DNA from: Prosthecomicrobium pneumaticum
GTDB taxonomy: Bacteria > Pseudomonadota > Alphaproteobacteria > Rhizobiales > Kaistiaceae
Assembly: GCF_014199915.1 (NCBI RefSeq)
Contig: NZ_JACHOO010000001.1
Span: 310,001 to 374,000 of the forward strand
Reading direction: 5' to 3'
DNA length: 64,000 bases
Made by a program: the position numbers and the translations under genes. The notes below the pieces were generated by a model that saw only the letters and a list, made by a program, of their open reading frames with translations, had not been told where the DNA came from and searched no databases. Below are positions 1-11,064 of this stretch, one piece after another (position 1 is the first letter of the stretch; every line of letters begins with the position of its first letter).

Positions 1-241
1 CCTCGGCGGACCCGCCGTCCCCGGTCGTCACGGTGATCGCGTCGAGACCCATTTCGCCGTTCCATTCGGCGACGATCCCGGTCGGACAGAGAATCTCCCA
101 GCCCATGCTGTTGGCGATGGTGAGCGGCAGGCAGCGATAGGCGAAGCGCTCGTCGGTCAGGTCCATCCAGTCCCGCTCGGCCCGTCCCGGCACGATGTCG
201 GAGGCCTCTTCTTCCAGACGATAGCAGACGAGCTTGGTCAC
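1..241 (-). CDS. DUF6065 family protein, N-terminal part only
   Basis: The gene runs off the left edge; about 80 residues are visible from a GTG start at 241. The translation begins VTKLVCYRLEEEA and contains ERDWMD, RFAYRCLPLTIAN and GWEIL, which I recognise as the conserved start of the DUF6065 family of small cytoplasmic proteins of unknown function. No signal peptide or membrane segment is seen. The family assignment is from memory of conserved blocks; function is unknown. The alternative is an unrelated protein with a chance similarity, which I think unlikely. Confidence 0.7.
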   Translation of the reverse strand, partial: MTKLVCYRLEEEASDIVPGRAERDWMDLTDERFAYRCLPLTIANSMGWEILCPTGIVAEWNGEMGLDAITVTTGDGGSAE

Positions 242-329
242 GACGGGCCCTCGCGTTAGGCGGCGCGAATGTCGAGCGGCCTTTAGCACACGCGGCGGAG
301 CGCGTCGTGGCCTCGCACCACCGATGTGA

Positions 330-354
330 AAGGGCCGGCGCTCGGCCGGCCCTT
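330..354 (-). terminator. Candidate intrinsic terminator after the 379-648 gene
   Basis: A perfect 10-bp hairpin (AAGGGCCGGC / GCCGGCCCTT, 5-nt loop GCTCG) lies 25 bases beyond the stop of the minus-strand gene at 379-648. The T-run that follows on the minus strand is very short, so termination efficiency is uncertain. The hairpin is seen directly; its role is inferred. Confidence 0.45.
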
Positions 355-378
355 CTGGTCTCGCGACGCCCCTGACGG

Positions 379-648
379 TCAGGGCGAGGTGGGAGCCGCA
401 GGAGCCGGCTCGGTCGCCGGCGGTGCCGGCGTGGCGGGCGCCGGGGGAGGGGTGTCCGCGGCTGGCGGCGGCGTCGCGGGGGCCGGAGCCTCGGGCGCCG
501 GGGTCGCCGGCGCAGGAGCCGGTGCGGTGGTGTCGGCAGCCGGGGCGGGCGGCGGGGGCGGCGTGGTGCCGCGGCCGAAGAACAGGAAGGCGACCACGAT
601 GACGAGAATGATCACCGCGATCGCGGCCCACAGGTTTCGCTGCTGCAT
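379..648 (-). CDS. Small membrane-anchored Ala/Pro-rich hypothetical protein
   Basis: The protein has 89 residues. Residues 1-5 are polar (MQQRN), residues 6-24 form one strongly hydrophobic helix (WAAIAVIILVIVVAFLFFG), and the remaining 65 residues are a low-complexity tail of Ala, Pro and Thr. The start at 648 is supported by GGAGGA about 5-7 bases upstream. I recognise no family. The layout fits a single-pass inner-membrane protein with a disordered periplasmic or cytoplasmic tail. High-GC tails of this kind can be spurious, but the clear ribosome site, the transmembrane helix and the downstream hairpin favour a real gene. Confidence 0.6.
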   Translation of the reverse strand: MQQRNLWAAIAVIILVIVVAFLFFGRGTTPPPPPAPAADTTAPAPAPATPAPEAPAPATPPPAADTPPPAPATPAPPATEPAPAAPTSP

Positions 649-1133
649 GCATTTCCTCCGAGCGGCTCGTTGAGCGCGCCGGACCGGACGGCCCGGCGGT
701 ATCCGCCCCGTCCGCTGCTTTCGCGGCGCGGACGGGGCCTTGGCGGCAACGGTCTCGGGCCGGACCGGTTCCGCCCGGCCGGCGCCGCGGCGGCTGTCGG
801 CGCTCCAGGGCGACGCGCCGCGGCGCGCGGGACATTTAGCCGCGTCCTCCCGAACGGGCCGCGTGCTTAAATTCCTACAGTTCTAAGATTTGCGGCGAAC
901 CGCCTGAAAACGTGGCGCGCTCCATCGGTCGACCGGCCGAACCAGGGCTTGCGCGCCCCCCGCCCCTCCGCTAAGCCTCGCCCCAGTCTTCGAACTGCCG
1001 CACCGCCGTTTCCGCGCTTGACGGACGAGGGCGATCGGTAGGTCAATGAACCGCTTGGCAGACTGCTGCGCCGCAACATCCCGCGGTCGCCGCCGCCCGT
1101 CCGGGCAGAGCCGAGGAACGAACGAGGGCTTTG
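649..1133. other. Intergenic region upstream of nuoA
   Basis: This 485-base gap separates the divergent small gene (minus) from nuoA (plus) and must hold the promoters of both. No reading frame in it looks coding. There is an AT-richer patch at about 867-895. A TTGACG hexamer at 1018-1023 could be a -35 element for nuo, but I see no convincing -10 at the right distance. No operator or RNA gene is recognised. Confidence 0.4.
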
Positions 1134-1499
1134 ATGGAAGACCTCCTCAGAGACTATCTTCCGATCGTGGTGTTCATCGGCATCGGCGCCGTGATCGCCA
1201 TCGCACTGATGGCTTCCTCGTTCCTGATCGCCTACCGCAATCCGGATCCGGAGAAATTGTCCGCATACGAATGCGGCTTCAATGCGTTCGACGACGCGCG
1301 CATGAAGTTCGACGTGCGGTTCTACCTGGTCGCGATTCTCTTCATCATCTTCGACCTGGAAGTGGCCTTCCTGTTCCCGTGGGCGATCACGTTCGGCGAC
1401 CTCGGCTGGTATGGCTTCTGGTCGATGATGCTGTTTCTCGGCGTTTTGACGGTGGGCTTCATCTACGAATGGAAGAAGGGAGCGCTCGAATGGGACTGA
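1134..1499 (+). CDS. nuoA: NADH-quinone oxidoreductase subunit A
   Basis: The 121-residue product is the NuoA/ND3 membrane subunit of proton-pumping complex I. Three hydrophobic helices are visible (about 10-31, 63-84, 92-111). The family blocks YECGF and [20 protein letters not shown] are present; the first lies in the loop that contributes to the quinone chamber. The ATG at 1134 is chosen because GAGGG (1124-1128) sits five bases upstream; a TTG just before it at 1131 is less likely. It is the first gene of the nuo operon, and its end overlaps the start of nuoB by 10 bases. Confidence 0.97.
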   Translation: MEDLLRDYLPIVVFIGIGAVIAIALMASSFLIAYRNPDPEKLSAYECGFNAFDDARMKFDVRFYLVAILFIIFDLEVAFLFPWAITFGDLGWYGFWSMMLFLGVLTVGFIYEWKKGALEWD

Positions 1500-2068
1500 G
1501 CGAAACCTCCGGCACGCTCGTCGCGCCGGCCCCGAAGGGCCTGGTCGATGCGACCGGCAAGCCCATCGGCCACGACGATCCGTTCTTCCGTGAGGTCAAT
1601 GACGAGCTCGCGGACAAGGGCTTTTTCATCGCCGCCGCGGACGATCTGATCACCTGGGCCCGGACCGGCTCGCTGATGTGGATGACCTTCGGCCTCGCCT
1701 GCTGCGCGGTCGAGATGATGCAGATGTCGATGCCGCGCTACGATGTGGAGCGCTTCGGCCTCGCGCCGCGCGGCTCGCCGCGCCAGTCCGACGTGATGAT
1801 CGTCGCCGGCACGCTGACCAACAAGATGGCGCCGGCGCTGCGCAAGGTCTACGACCAGATGCCCGAGCCGCGCTACGTCGTCTCGATGGGCTCGTGCGCC
1901 AATGGCGGCGGCTATTACCACTATTCCTATTCGGTGGTGCGCGGCTGCGACCGGGTCGTTCCGGTCGACATCTATGTGCCGGGCTGCCCGCCGACCGCCG
2001 AGGCGCTGCTCTATGGTCTCCTTCTCCTGCAGAAGAAGATCCGCCGCACCGGCACGATCGAGCGCTGA
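1490..2068 (+). CDS. nuoB: NADH-quinone oxidoreductase subunit B (cluster N2)
   Basis: The 192-residue product is the NuoB/PSST subunit at the junction of the peripheral and membrane arms. It holds the terminal [4Fe-4S] cluster N2, which passes electrons to quinone. The expected ligands are visible: the tandem pair C71-C72 (in [10 protein letters not shown]), C136 (GSCANGGG) and C166 (VPGCPP). The ATG at 1490 lies inside the end of nuoA, after an AG-rich stretch, giving MGLSETSG. The in-frame sequence further upstream is only the other-frame shadow of nuoA. Length and motifs are normal for the family. Confidence 0.97.
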   Translation: MGLSETSGTLVAPAPKGLVDATGKPIGHDDPFFREVNDELADKGFFIAAADDLITWARTGSLMWMTFGLACCAVEMMQMSMPRYDVERFGLAPRGSPRQSDVMIVAGTLTNKMAPALRKVYDQMPEPRYVVSMGSCANGGGYYHYSYSVVRGCDRVVPVDIYVPGCPPTAEALLYGLLLLQKKIRRTGTIER

Positions 2069-2080
2069 ACGAGGATGGCG

Positions 2081-2698
2081 ATGGACGAGACGCTCAGCCA
2101 GCTCCTCGAGACGATCGCCGCGGCGAAGCCGGGTGTGATAGTGGCATCGAAGATCGCCTATGGCGAACTGACGGTGACCGTGCCGGGCGCCGAGATCGTC
2201 GGTCTCGTGACGCTGCTGCGCGACGATCCGCGCTTCGGCTTCGTCTCGCTGATCGATGTCTGCGGTGTCGATTATCCGGAGCGCGAGAAGCGTTTCGATG
2301 TCGTCTATCACCTCCTGTCGCCGACCCGGAACGCCCGAATCCGCCTGAAGGTCGAGACGGACGAGTTCACGCCCGTCCCTTCGATCACCGGCGTGCTCGA
2401 GGGCGCAGACTGGTTCGAGCGCGAAGCCTACGACCTCTACGGCATCCTCTTCACCGGCCATCCGGACCTGCGGCGGCTGCTGACGGATTACGGCTTCGAG
2501 GGGCACCCGCTGCGCAAGGACTTCCCGCTCACCGGCTATGTCGAGGTGCGCTACGACGACGAGCAGAAGCGCGTCGTCTACGAGCCGGTGCGGCTCAATC
2601 AGGAATTCCGCGACTTCGACTTCCTGTCGCCCTGGGAAGGCACGGACTATGTCCTGCCCGGCGACGAGAAGGCGAAATCGGAACCGAAGGCGAACTGA
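2081..2698 (+). CDS. nuoC: NADH-quinone oxidoreductase subunit C
   Basis: The 205-residue product is the 30-kDa (NuoC) subunit of the complex I peripheral arm; it packs against NuoD near the quinone site and carries no cofactor. Family hallmarks include the block around [20 protein letters not shown] and [14 protein letters not shown] prefer the ATG at 2081 (MDETLSQ) over 2075 because GAGG at 2071-2074 is six bases before 2081 but touches 2075. NuoC and NuoD are separate genes here, unlike the fused form of enterobacteria. Confidence 0.96.
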   Translation: MDETLSQLLETIAAAKPGVIVASKIAYGELTVTVPGAEIVGLVTLLRDDPRFGFVSLIDVCGVDYPEREKRFDVVYHLLSPTRNARIRLKVETDEFTPVPSITGVLEGADWFEREAYDLYGILFTGHPDLRRLLTDYGFEGHPLRKDFPLTGYVEVRYDDEQKRVVYEPVRLNQEFRDFDFLSPWEGTDYVLPGDEKAKSEPKAN

Positions 2699-2699
2699 G

Positions 2700-3890
2700 A
2701 TGGCCGAGGCCCAGGTCCGCAGCTTCAACATCAATTTCGGCCCGCAGCATCCCGCGGCGCACGGCGTGCTGCGGCTCGTCGTCGAGCTCGATGGCGAGGT
2801 GGTCGAGCGTGTCGACCCCCATATCGGGCTGCTCCATCGCGGCACCGAGAAGCTGATCGAGCAGAAGACCTATCTCCAGGCCGTGCCCTATTTCGACCGG
2901 CTCGACTATGTCGCGCCGATGAACCAGGAGCACGCTTTCGCGCTCGCGGTCGAGAAGCTCGTCGGCATCGAGGTGCCGAAGCGGGCGCAGCTGATCCGCG
3001 TGCTCTACTCCGAGATCGGCCGGCTTCTGTCGCATCTCCTCAACGTCACGACCTATGTGATGGACATCGGCGCGCTCACGCCGCCCCTCTGGGGCTTCGA
3101 GGAGCGCGAGAAGCTGATGATCTTCTACGAGCGCGTCTCGGGCAGCCGGATGCACGCCGCCTATTTCCGGCCGGGCGGTGTCCACCAGGACATGCCGCAG
3201 GCGCTCGTCGACGATGTCGGCGCGTTCTGCGACCCCTTCCTGAAGCAACTCGACGATCTCGACCGGCTCGTCTCGGAGAACCGGATCGTCAAGCAGCGCA
3301 TGGCCGATATCGGCGTGATCACGCTCGAGCAAGCCTGGCGCTGGGGCTTCTCGGGTACGCTGGTGCGCAGCGCCGGTGCCGCCTGGGACCTGCGCCGCGC
3401 GCAGCCCTATGAGTGCTATTCCGAGCTCGAATTCGACATCCCGATCGCCCATCACGGCGACTGCTACGACCGCTATCTCGTCCGCATGGAAGAGATGCGC
3501 CAGTCGGTCCGGATCATGCGCCAGTGCGTCGAGCGCCTGTCCTCGGCGGCCGGCCGCGGCCCGATCGCCTCGACCGACGGCAAGGTGGTGCCGCCGAAGC
3601 GCGGCGAGATGAAGCGCTCGATGGAAGCGCTGATCCACCACTTCAAGCTCTACACCGAGGGCTACCGCGTCCCCGAGGGCGAGGTCTATGCCGCCGTCGA
3701 GGCGCCGAAGGGCGAGTTCGGCGTCTATCTCGTCTCGGACGGCACCAACAAGCCCTATCGCTGCAAGATCCGCGCGCCGGGCTTCGCGCATCTTCAGTCG
3801 ATGGATTTCCTCTGTCGCGGCCACATGCTCGCAGACGTCTCGGCGATCCTCGGCTCGCTCGACATCGTGTTCGGCGAGGTCGACCGCTGA
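2700..3890 (+). CDS. nuoD: NADH-quinone oxidoreductase subunit D
   Basis: The 396-residue product is the 49-kDa (NuoD) subunit, related to the large subunit of NiFe hydrogenases, which with NuoB forms the quinone-binding pocket. The translation opens [20 protein letters not shown], and the conserved [14 protein letters not shown] and the C-terminal [13 protein letters not shown] are present. The ATG at 2700 follows the nuoC stop by one base. Its stop (3888-3890) shares one base with the ATG of an inserted methyltransferase gene (TGATG), an arrangement that normally couples translation. Length is typical. Confidence 0.97.
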   Translation: MAEAQVRSFNINFGPQHPAAHGVLRLVVELDGEVVERVDPHIGLLHRGTEKLIEQKTYLQAVPYFDRLDYVAPMNQEHAFALAVEKLVGIEVPKRAQLIRVLYSEIGRLLSHLLNVTTYVMDIGALTPPLWGFEEREKLMIFYERVSGSRMHAAYFRPGGVHQDMPQALVDDVGAFCDPFLKQLDDLDRLVSENRIVKQRMADIGVITLEQAWRWGFSGTLVRSAGAAWDLRRAQPYECYSELEFDIPIAHHGDCYDRYLVRMEEMRQSVRIMRQCVERLSSAAGRGPIASTDGKVVPPKRGEMKRSMEALIHHFKLYTEGYRVPEGEVYAAVEAPKGEFGVYLVSDGTNKPYRCKIRAPGFAHLQSMDFLCRGHMLADVSAILGSLDIVFGEVDR

Positions 3891-4852
3891 TGCCGAACGC
3901 CGCGCCGATCCTGCTCGACATGACGACCCGCTCGGTGAGCGGGGCGACGGCGCGCGAGCGGGTGGGGATCGCGGCGATGCGGGCTGTGACGCGGCTGTTC
4001 CTGCGCCGCGGCCTGCGCGGCCTCGGCTATGCGCTGCGCGGCATCGCGACGGTGCTGCCGAGCGAGCGCTGGGTGGTCGCCGTCTTCGCCGACGACGAGC
4101 GGTTCGCCTTCCCCTATGGCGACCGCTATTGGAGCACGCTGTTCGACGAGGATCACGTCTACAGCGCTGCGATCGACGCGTTCGTCGATGCGGCGCGCGG
4201 GCTCGATTACGTCTTCGTCGATTGCGGCGCCAATTTCGGCTACTGGTCGGTGCGCGCGAGCGCGGCGCGGGCCGGCGGTCACGAGGCGATCGCCATCGAG
4301 GCGTCGGGCGAGACGGTCGCGGCGCTCGAGCGCAACGCCGCGCTCAACGACAACCGGTTCCCGGTGCATCACCGCGCGATCGCGGCGACGAGCGGCGAGC
4401 GGCTCGCGCTCTATGGCGGGGCCAAGCACGAGCAGCGCTCGCTCGACCAGGGCGAGGCCGGCGGCGCGGTGCTCGAGGTCGTCGAGACGCTGGCGATCGA
4501 CGATCTCGGCCAGGCCGAGCGCGGCAAGCCGCTTGTTCTCAAGCTCGATGTCGAGGGCTTCGAGCCGCAGGCGATGGCGGGTGCGGCCCGTTCGCTCGCC
4601 GCCGACACGCTGGTGATCTATGAGGATCACGGCCGCGACCGCGCGCATGCGACGTCGCGCTTCATGCAGGATCAGGGGCTCCGGATCTTCCGGACCGCCG
4701 GTCGATCCATTTTCGCGGAGATCCGCAACCTCGCCGAGCTCGACGGGGTCAAGGTCCACGCGACCGAGGGCTATGATTTCTTCGCGACTCGCTCGCCTTT
4801 CTGGATCGATTTCCTGGAAGGTCGTCGAGTCGCCTCCGCGGCCGCCGCATAG
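3890..4852 (+). CDS. FkbM-family SAM-dependent methyltransferase inside the nuo operon
   Basis: The 320-residue product has the two signatures of FkbM methyltransferases: the SAM-binding loop [10 protein letters not shown] at residues 108-117 and KLDVEGFE at 218-225. The N-terminal 90 residues are less recognisable and contain a basic amphipathic stretch ([17 protein letters not shown]) that could touch the membrane. The gene starts at the last base of nuoD (TGATG) and ends 38 bases before nuoE, so it is transcribed and probably translated with complex I. A second ATG at 3920 is possible. Family members usually methylate sugars, polyketides or similar small molecules; the substrate here is unknown. 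Its position could mean methylation of a complex I subunit or lipid, or simply an inserted passenger. Confidence 0.88.
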   Translation: MPNAAPILLDMTTRSVSGATARERVGIAAMRAVTRLFLRRGLRGLGYALRGIATVLPSERWVVAVFADDERFAFPYGDRYWSTLFDEDHVYSAAIDAFVDAARGLDYVFVDCGANFGYWSVRASAARAGGHEAIAIEASGETVAALERNAALNDNRFPVHHRAIAATSGERLALYGGAKHEQRSLDQGEAGGAVLEVVETLAIDDLGQAERGKPLVLKLDVEGFEPQAMAGAARSLAADTLVIYEDHGRDRAHATSRFMQDQGLRIFRTAGRSIFAEIRNLAELDGVKVHATEGYDFFATRSPFWIDFLEGRRVASAAAA

Positions 4853-4890
4853 GCGGAAGCGAGGACGGTAAGGTTCGAGGACGGCAAGAG

Positions 4891-5805
4891 ATGGCAGTTC
4901 GTAGACTGGCAGCCGAGCAACCGGAGAGCTTCGCCTTCACGCCCGCCAATTTGGAATGGGCGCGGCAGCGCATTGGGCTCTATCCGGAGGGCAAGCAGGC
5001 CTCGGCGGTCATTCCCATCCTGTGGCGGGCGCAGGAGCAGGAAGGCTGGGTGACCGAGCCGGCGATCCGCGCCGTCGCGGAGATGCTCGGCATGCCCTAT
5101 ATCCGCGTGCTCGAGGTCGCGACCTTCTACACCCAGTTCCAGCTCGCCCCGGTGGGCGCCAAGGCGCACATCCAGGTCTGCGGCACGACCCCTTGCCTGC
5201 TGCGCGGCGCCGACAAGCTGATCGAGGTCTGCCGCCACAAGATCCACCACGACCCCTTCCACGTCACCGAGGACGGCGCGCTGTCCTGGGAAGAGGTCGA
5301 GTGCTTAGGGGCCTGCGTCAACGCCCCGATGGCGATGGTCGGCAAGGACACCTATGAAGACCTGACGCCGGAGAGCTTCGCCGCGCTGATCGACGGCTTC
5401 GCCGCGGGCAACCCGCCGGCGCCGGGCCCGCAGATCGACCGGCATCAGTCCGCCCCGGTCGGCGGCGCCCGGGTGCTCACCGATCCGGGCCTCTTCGACG
5501 GTTCGATGATCGGCGGTGGCGTCGGTCTCGCCGCGGCGCGCGATGCGATCGCCGCCCGGCAGGCGGCCGAGGAGGCGGCGCGCGCGGAAGCCGCAGCCTC
5601 CGCCGCGCCGGCCGAGCCGGCGCCGCCCGCCGCCGCCCCGGCGCCGAAGAGCGACCGCCCGGCCGAGGCGCCGGCCGAGCCCGTCGTCAAGAAGCAGGGC
5701 GAGGCGGACAAGGAGAAGGTGCCGGATCAGGTCCGTCAGGACGTTCCGGCTTCCGACCCGGCCGTTCGGCCGGATCGGGGCGTCGAACAGAAGCCTCAGG
5801 GCTGA
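4891..5805 (+). CDS. nuoE: NADH-quinone oxidoreductase subunit E with long C-terminal extension
   Basis: NuoE is the 24-kDa thioredoxin-like subunit of the NADH-oxidising module. The [2Fe-2S] N1a ligands are visible as C97-x4-C102 and C138-x3-C142 (CGTTPC and CLGAC). The recognisable domain ends near residue 175. The remaining roughly 130 residues to 304 are rich in Ala, Pro, Glu and Lys and look disordered; extensions of NuoE are known in Alphaproteobacteria, but this is a long one. The start at 4891 follows a purine-rich stretch. The gene resumes the nuo order after the methyltransferase and is 10 bases from nuoF. Confidence 0.96.
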   Translation: MAVRRLAAEQPESFAFTPANLEWARQRIGLYPEGKQASAVIPILWRAQEQEGWVTEPAIRAVAEMLGMPYIRVLEVATFYTQFQLAPVGAKAHIQVCGTTPCLLRGADKLIEVCRHKIHHDPFHVTEDGALSWEEVECLGACVNAPMAMVGKDTYEDLTPESFAALIDGFAAGNPPAPGPQIDRHQSAPVGGARVLTDPGLFDGSMIGGGVGLAAARDAIAARQAAEEAARAEAAASAAPAEPAPPAAAPAPKSDRPAEAPAEPVVKKQGEADKEKVPDQVRQDVPASDPAVRPDRGVEQKPQG

Positions 5806-5815
5806 GGAGGGATCC

Positions 5816-7126
<1,311 letters not shown>

Positions 7127-7131
7127 GGCGG

Positions 7132-7365
7132 ATGGTCGACGAGGGCCCGGACAGCCTGGTGCTGCGCTACCTCAGGCGGATCGACGAGAAGGTCGACCGG
7201 CTGATCGAGGACGTGCAGCTCCTGAAGGTCCGGGTGACGAGCCTCGAAGAGCAGGGCGCTCGTGTCGAGCTTTCGATCGCTGGTGTGAACCGCCGGATCG
7301 ATCGGGTTGAAGAACGGTTGGCGCGGGTCGAGAAGCGGCTCGATCTCGTCGACGTGCAGAACTGA
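7132..7365 (+). CDS. Small coiled-coil hypothetical protein between nuoF and nuoG
   Basis: The product has 77 residues and is predicted to be almost wholly alpha-helical: after MVDEGPDSLVLRYLRRIDEK there are continuous heptads with I, V, L at a/d positions (KVDRLIEDVQLLKVRV, RRIDRVEERLARVEKRL). It has no signal peptide, cysteine or membrane segment. I have the impression of a common rhizobial family of short coiled-coil proteins beginning with a similar LxxLRRIDEK block, often annotated as hypothetical. The gene is 5 bases after nuoF and 9 bases before nuoG, so it is part of the transcript. A role in complex I assembly or oligomerisation is possible but unsupported. Confidence 0.75.
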   Translation: MVDEGPDSLVLRYLRRIDEKVDRLIEDVQLLKVRVTSLEEQGARVELSIAGVNRRIDRVEERLARVEKRLDLVDVQN

Positions 7366-7374
7366 GGGCGGCGT

Positions 7375-9468
7375 ATGGCCAAGATCATCGTCGACGGCAT
7401 CGAGGTGGACGTCCCGCCGGAGTTCACGCTGCTGCAGGCGGCGGAAGCGGCGGGCGCCGAGATCCCGCGCTTCTGTTTCCATGAACGTCTGTCGGTCGCC
7501 GGCAATTGCCGGATGTGCCTCGTCGAGGTGAAGGGCGGCCCGCCCAAGCCCCAGGCGAGCTGCGCGATGAACGTGCGCGACCTGCGGCCCGGCCCGAACG
7601 GCGAGCCGCCGGTGATGTTCACCAAGTCGCCGATGGTGAAGAAGGCCCGCGAGGGCGTGATGGAATTCCTGCTGATCAACCATCCGCTCGACTGCCCGAT
7701 CTGCGATCAGGGCGGCGAGTGCGATCTGCAGGACCAGGCGATGGCCTATGGCGTCGACAAGAACCGCTTCGCCGAGAACAAGCGTGCCGTCGAGGACAAG
7801 TATATCGGCCCGCTCGTCAAGACGGTGATGACGCGCTGCATCCACTGCACGCGCTGCGTCCGCTTCACGACGGAGGTCGCCGGCATTTCCGAGCTCGGCC
7901 TGATCGGCCGCGGCGAGGATGCCGAGATCACCACCTATCTCGAGCGCGCGCTCTCCTCCGAGCTGCAGGGCAATGTCATCGACCTCTGCCCGGTCGGCGC
8001 GCTCACCTCGAAGCCCTATGCCTTCCAGGCGCGACCCTGGGAACTGACCAAGACCGAGTCGATCGACGTGATGGACGCGGTCGGCTCGTCGATCCGTGTC
8101 GACAGCCGCGGCCGTGAGGTCATGCGCATCCTGCCGCGGGTCAACGAGGCGGTGAACGAGGAGTGGATCTCGGACAAGACCCGCTTCGTCTGGGATGGGC
8201 TGCGCACCCAGCGCCTCGACCGGCCCTATGTCCGGCAGAACGGCCGTCTGGTCGGTGCGTCGTGGAGCGAGGCCTTCGCCACCATCGCCGAGAAGGTCGG
8301 CGCGACGGTCGGCGGCCGCATCGGCGCGATCGCGGGCGATCTCGCCGCGGTCGAGGAGATGTTCGCCCTCAAGCAGCTGATGACGGCGCTCGGCTCCGGC
8401 AATTTCGACGTCCGCCAGGACGGTGCGGCGCTCGATCCCTCGCTCGGCCGGGCGAGCTATGTCTTCAATCCGACGATCGCCGGCATCGAAGAGGCCGACG
8501 TGATCCTGATCGTCGGGTCGAACCCGCGCCGCGAGGCGGCCGTGCTCAACAGCCGGATCCGCAAACGCTGGCGGATGGGCGGCGTGCGCATCGGTCTGAT
8601 CGGCGAGATGGCCGATCTCACCTATCCGCACGACTATCTCGGCGCCGGCGCGGAAACGCTCGAGAGCGTCGCGGCGGGCGAGGGCGCCTTCGGTGCGGCG
8701 CTCGCCGCCGCCAAGCGCCCGATCGTCATCGTCGGCCAGGGCGTGCTCGCCCGCGCCGATGGCGCCGCCGTGCTCGCCAAGGCGGCGGCGATCGTCGCGG
8801 CGCCGGGGCGCGACGCCGGCTGGAACGGCCTCGCCGTGCTGCACACCGCGGCGTCGCGCGTCGGCGGCCTCGACATCGGCTTCGTGCCGGCCGAGGGCGG
8901 CATGGGCACGGCGGCGATGATCCGCGCCGCCGGGGAGGGGCGCCTCGACGTGCTCTTCCTGCTCGGCGCCGACGAGATCGACATGGCGGCGCTCGGCCAG
9001 AGCTTCGTCGTCTATATCGGCACCCATGGCGACGCCGGTGCGCACCGCGCCGACGTGATCCTGCCGGCCGCGGCCTATACCGAGAAGTCGGGCACCTATG
9101 TCAACACAGAGGGCCGGGTGCAGCTCGCCAACCGGGCGACCTTCCCGCCGGGCGAGGCGCGCGAGGACTGGGCCGTGCTGCGCGCGCTCTCCGACGTGCT
9201 CGGCCGCCGGCTGCCCTTCGATTCGCTCAACGAGCTGCGGCGCGCCCTCTATGCCGCGCATCCGCATCTCGCCGCGATCGACCAGATCGCCCCGGCCACC
9301 TTCTCGACCGTCTCGGCGCTCGCGCTCTCGGGCGGCTGGTTCAATCCGGGTGCCTTCACCGGCGCGGTGGCGGATTTCTACCTGACCAACCCGATCGCCC
9401 GCGCCTCGGCCGTGATGGCCGAGTGTTCGGCGCTCGCGGCGGGCCGTTCGGCCCAGGCGGCGGAGTGA
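7375..9468 (+). CDS. nuoG: NADH-quinone oxidoreductase subunit G
   Basis: The 697-residue product is the 75-kDa subunit that carries three FeS clusters of the electron wire. Ligands visible: [2Fe-2S] N1b at C34, C45, C48, C63; [4Fe-4S] N5 at H103, C107, C110, C116; and N4 at C155, C158, C161, C205 (DLCPVGAL). Beyond residue 215 lies the molybdopterin-oxidoreductase-like domain, which in complex I is structural and lacks the cofactor. The extra N7 cluster motif known from E. coli is not evident. Spacing to nuoH is five bases. Confidence 0.97.
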   Translation: MAKIIVDGIEVDVPPEFTLLQAAEAAGAEIPRFCFHERLSVAGNCRMCLVEVKGGPPKPQASCAMNVRDLRPGPNGEPPVMFTKSPMVKKAREGVMEFLLINHPLDCPICDQGGECDLQDQAMAYGVDKNRFAENKRAVEDKYIGPLVKTVMTRCIHCTRCVRFTTEVAGISELGLIGRGEDAEITTYLERALSSELQGNVIDLCPVGALTSKPYAFQARPWELTKTESIDVMDAVGSSIRVDSRGREVMRILPRVNEAVNEEWISDKTRFVWDGLRTQRLDRPYVRQNGRLVGASWSEAFATIAEKVGATVGGRIGAIAGDLAAVEEMFALKQLMTALGSGNFDVRQDGAALDPSLGRASYVFNPTIAGIEEADVILIVGSNPRREAAVLNSRIRKRWRMGGVRIGLIGEMADLTYPHDYLGAGAETLESVAAGEGAFGAALAAAKRPIVIVGQGVLARADGAAVLAKAAAIVAAPGRDAGWNGLAVLHTAASRVGGLDIGFVPAEGGMGTAAMIRAAGEGRLDVLFLLGADEIDMAALGQSFVVYIGTHGDAGAHRADVILPAAAYTEKSGTYVNTEGRVQLANRATFPPGEAREDWAVLRALSDVLGRRLPFDSLNELRRALYAAHPHLAAIDQIAPATFSTVSALALSGGWFNPGAFTGAVADFYLTNPIARASAVMAECSALAAGRSAQAAE

Positions 9469-9473
9469 GCACG

Positions 9474-10520
9474 ATGGACGGCTTCGTCGGCACCTATCTG
9501 ATCCCCGGCGTGATCATGGTCGCGCAGAGCCTGCTCCTGCTCGTGCTCCTGCTCGTCTTCATCGCCTATCTGCTCTATGCCGACCGCAAGGTCTGGGCGG
9601 CCGTCCAGATGCGGCGCGGCCCGAACGTCGTCGGCCCCTGGGGGCTGTTCCAGTCCTTCGCCGACCTGCTCAAATTCGTGCTCAAGGAGCCGATCGTCCC
9701 GTCGGGCTCGAACAAGGGCATCTTCCTGCTCGCGCCCGTCGTGACCGCAACGCTCGCCTTCGCCGCGTGGGCGGTGATCCCCTTCGATGCCGGCTGGGTG
9801 ATCTCCAACATCAATGTCGGCATTCTCTACATCTTCGCGATCTCGTCGCTCGGGGTCTACGGCATCATCATGGCCGGCTGGGCGTCGAACTCGAAATACC
9901 CCTTCCTCGCCGCGCTCCGCTCGGCGGCGCAGATGGTGTCCTACGAAGTCTCGATCGGCTTCGTGATCGTCACCGTGCTGCTCTGCGTCGGCTCGCTCAA
10001 CCTCTCGGACATCGTGGTGGCGCAGGAGACCGGCCTCGGCACGCGGCTCGGCCTCGTCCCGAGCCTGCTCGACTGGCACTGGCTGCCGCTGCTGCCGATG
10101 TTCGTCGTGTTCTTCGTCTCGGCGCTCGCCGAGACCAACCGGCCGCCCTTCGACCTCGTCGAGGCGGAATCGGAGCTCGTCGCCGGCTTCATGTCGGAAT
10201 ATTCCGCGACGCCCTACCTGCTCTTCATGCTCGGCGAATACGTCTCGATCGTGCTGATGTGCGCGCTCGGGTCGATCCTCTTCCTCGGCGGCTGGCTGCC
10301 GCCGGTGTCGATCGCGCCGTTCACCTGGATTCCGGGCATTGTCTGGTTCGTCCTCAAGCTGTCGCTTCTGTTCTTCATGTTCGCGATGGTGAAGGCCTTC
10401 GTGCCGCGCTATCGCTACGACCAGCTGATGCGGCTGGGCTGGAAAGTGTTCCTGCCGCTGTCGCTCGCCTCGGTCTTCGTCGTCGCTGCCGTCCTGCAAT
10501 ATATGGGGTGGGCACCGTGA
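9474..10520 (+). CDS. nuoH: NADH-quinone oxidoreductase subunit H
   Basis: The 348-residue product is the NuoH/ND1 membrane subunit that contacts the peripheral arm and forms part of the quinone tunnel. About eight hydrophobic helices are visible. Family blocks include [43 protein letters not shown] and [19 protein letters not shown]. The ATG at 9474 follows the nuoG stop by five bases and gives [12 protein letters not shown], a normal periplasmic start. Confidence 0.97.
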   Translation: MDGFVGTYLIPGVIMVAQSLLLLVLLLVFIAYLLYADRKVWAAVQMRRGPNVVGPWGLFQSFADLLKFVLKEPIVPSGSNKGIFLLAPVVTATLAFAAWAVIPFDAGWVISNINVGILYIFAISSLGVYGIIMAGWASNSKYPFLAALRSAAQMVSYEVSIGFVIVTVLLCVGSLNLSDIVVAQETGLGTRLGLVPSLLDWHWLPLLPMFVVFFVSALAETNRPPFDLVEAESELVAGFMSEYSATPYLLFMLGEYVSIVLMCALGSILFLGGWLPPVSIAPFTWIPGIVWFVLKLSLLFFMFAMVKAFVPRYRYDQLMRLGWKVFLPLSLASVFVVAAVLQYMGWAP

Positions 10521-10551
10521 CCGCCTCGACCGCCAACAAGAGGGCCTGACC

Positions 10552-11040
10552 ATGCGTCTCGACCAGGCCGCACGCTCGATCTTCCTGTCGGAGTTCGTCT
10601 CCGCCTTCTTCCTCTCGATGCGGTATTTCTTCGCGCCGAAGAAGACGCTCAACTATCCGTTCGAGAAGGGCGCGGTGTCGCCGCGCTTCCGCGGCGAGCA
10701 CGCGCTGCGCCGCTATCCGAACGGCGAGGAGCGCTGCATCGCCTGCAAGCTGTGCGAGGCGATCTGCCCCGCGCAGGCGATCACCATCGAGGCCGGACCG
10801 CGCCGCAACGACGGCACCCGCCGCACGACGCGCTACGACATCGACATGGTGAAGTGCATCTATTGCGGCTTCTGCCAGGAGGCCTGCCCGGTCGATGCGA
10901 TCGTGGAAGGCCCGAACTTCGAATTTTCCACCGAGACCCGCGAAGAGCTCTATTACGACAAGGACAAGCTCCTCTCGAACGGCGCCCGGTGGGAACGCGA
11001 GATCGCACGGAACATCGAGATGGACGCGCCCTACCGCTGA
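10552..11040 (+). CDS. nuoI: NADH-quinone oxidoreductase subunit I
   Basis: The 162-residue ferredoxin-like TYKY subunit carries [4Fe-4S] clusters N6a and N6b. The two CxxCxxCxxxCP motifs are intact: C62, C65, C68, C72 ([12 protein letters not shown]) and C102, C105, C108, C112 ([12 protein letters not shown]). The N-terminal amphipathic helix that lies on the membrane ([19 protein letters not shown]) is present. Length is the usual alphaproteobacterial and mitochondrial size. Confidence 0.97.
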   Translation: MRLDQAARSIFLSEFVSAFFLSMRYFFAPKKTLNYPFEKGAVSPRFRGEHALRRYPNGEERCIACKLCEAICPAQAITIEAGPRRNDGTRRTTRYDIDMVKCIYCGFCQEACPVDAIVEGPNFEFSTETREELYYDKDKLLSNGARWEREIARNIEMDAPYR

Positions 11041-11064
11041 GGCGGGGCGCCGAACGGACCTGAC

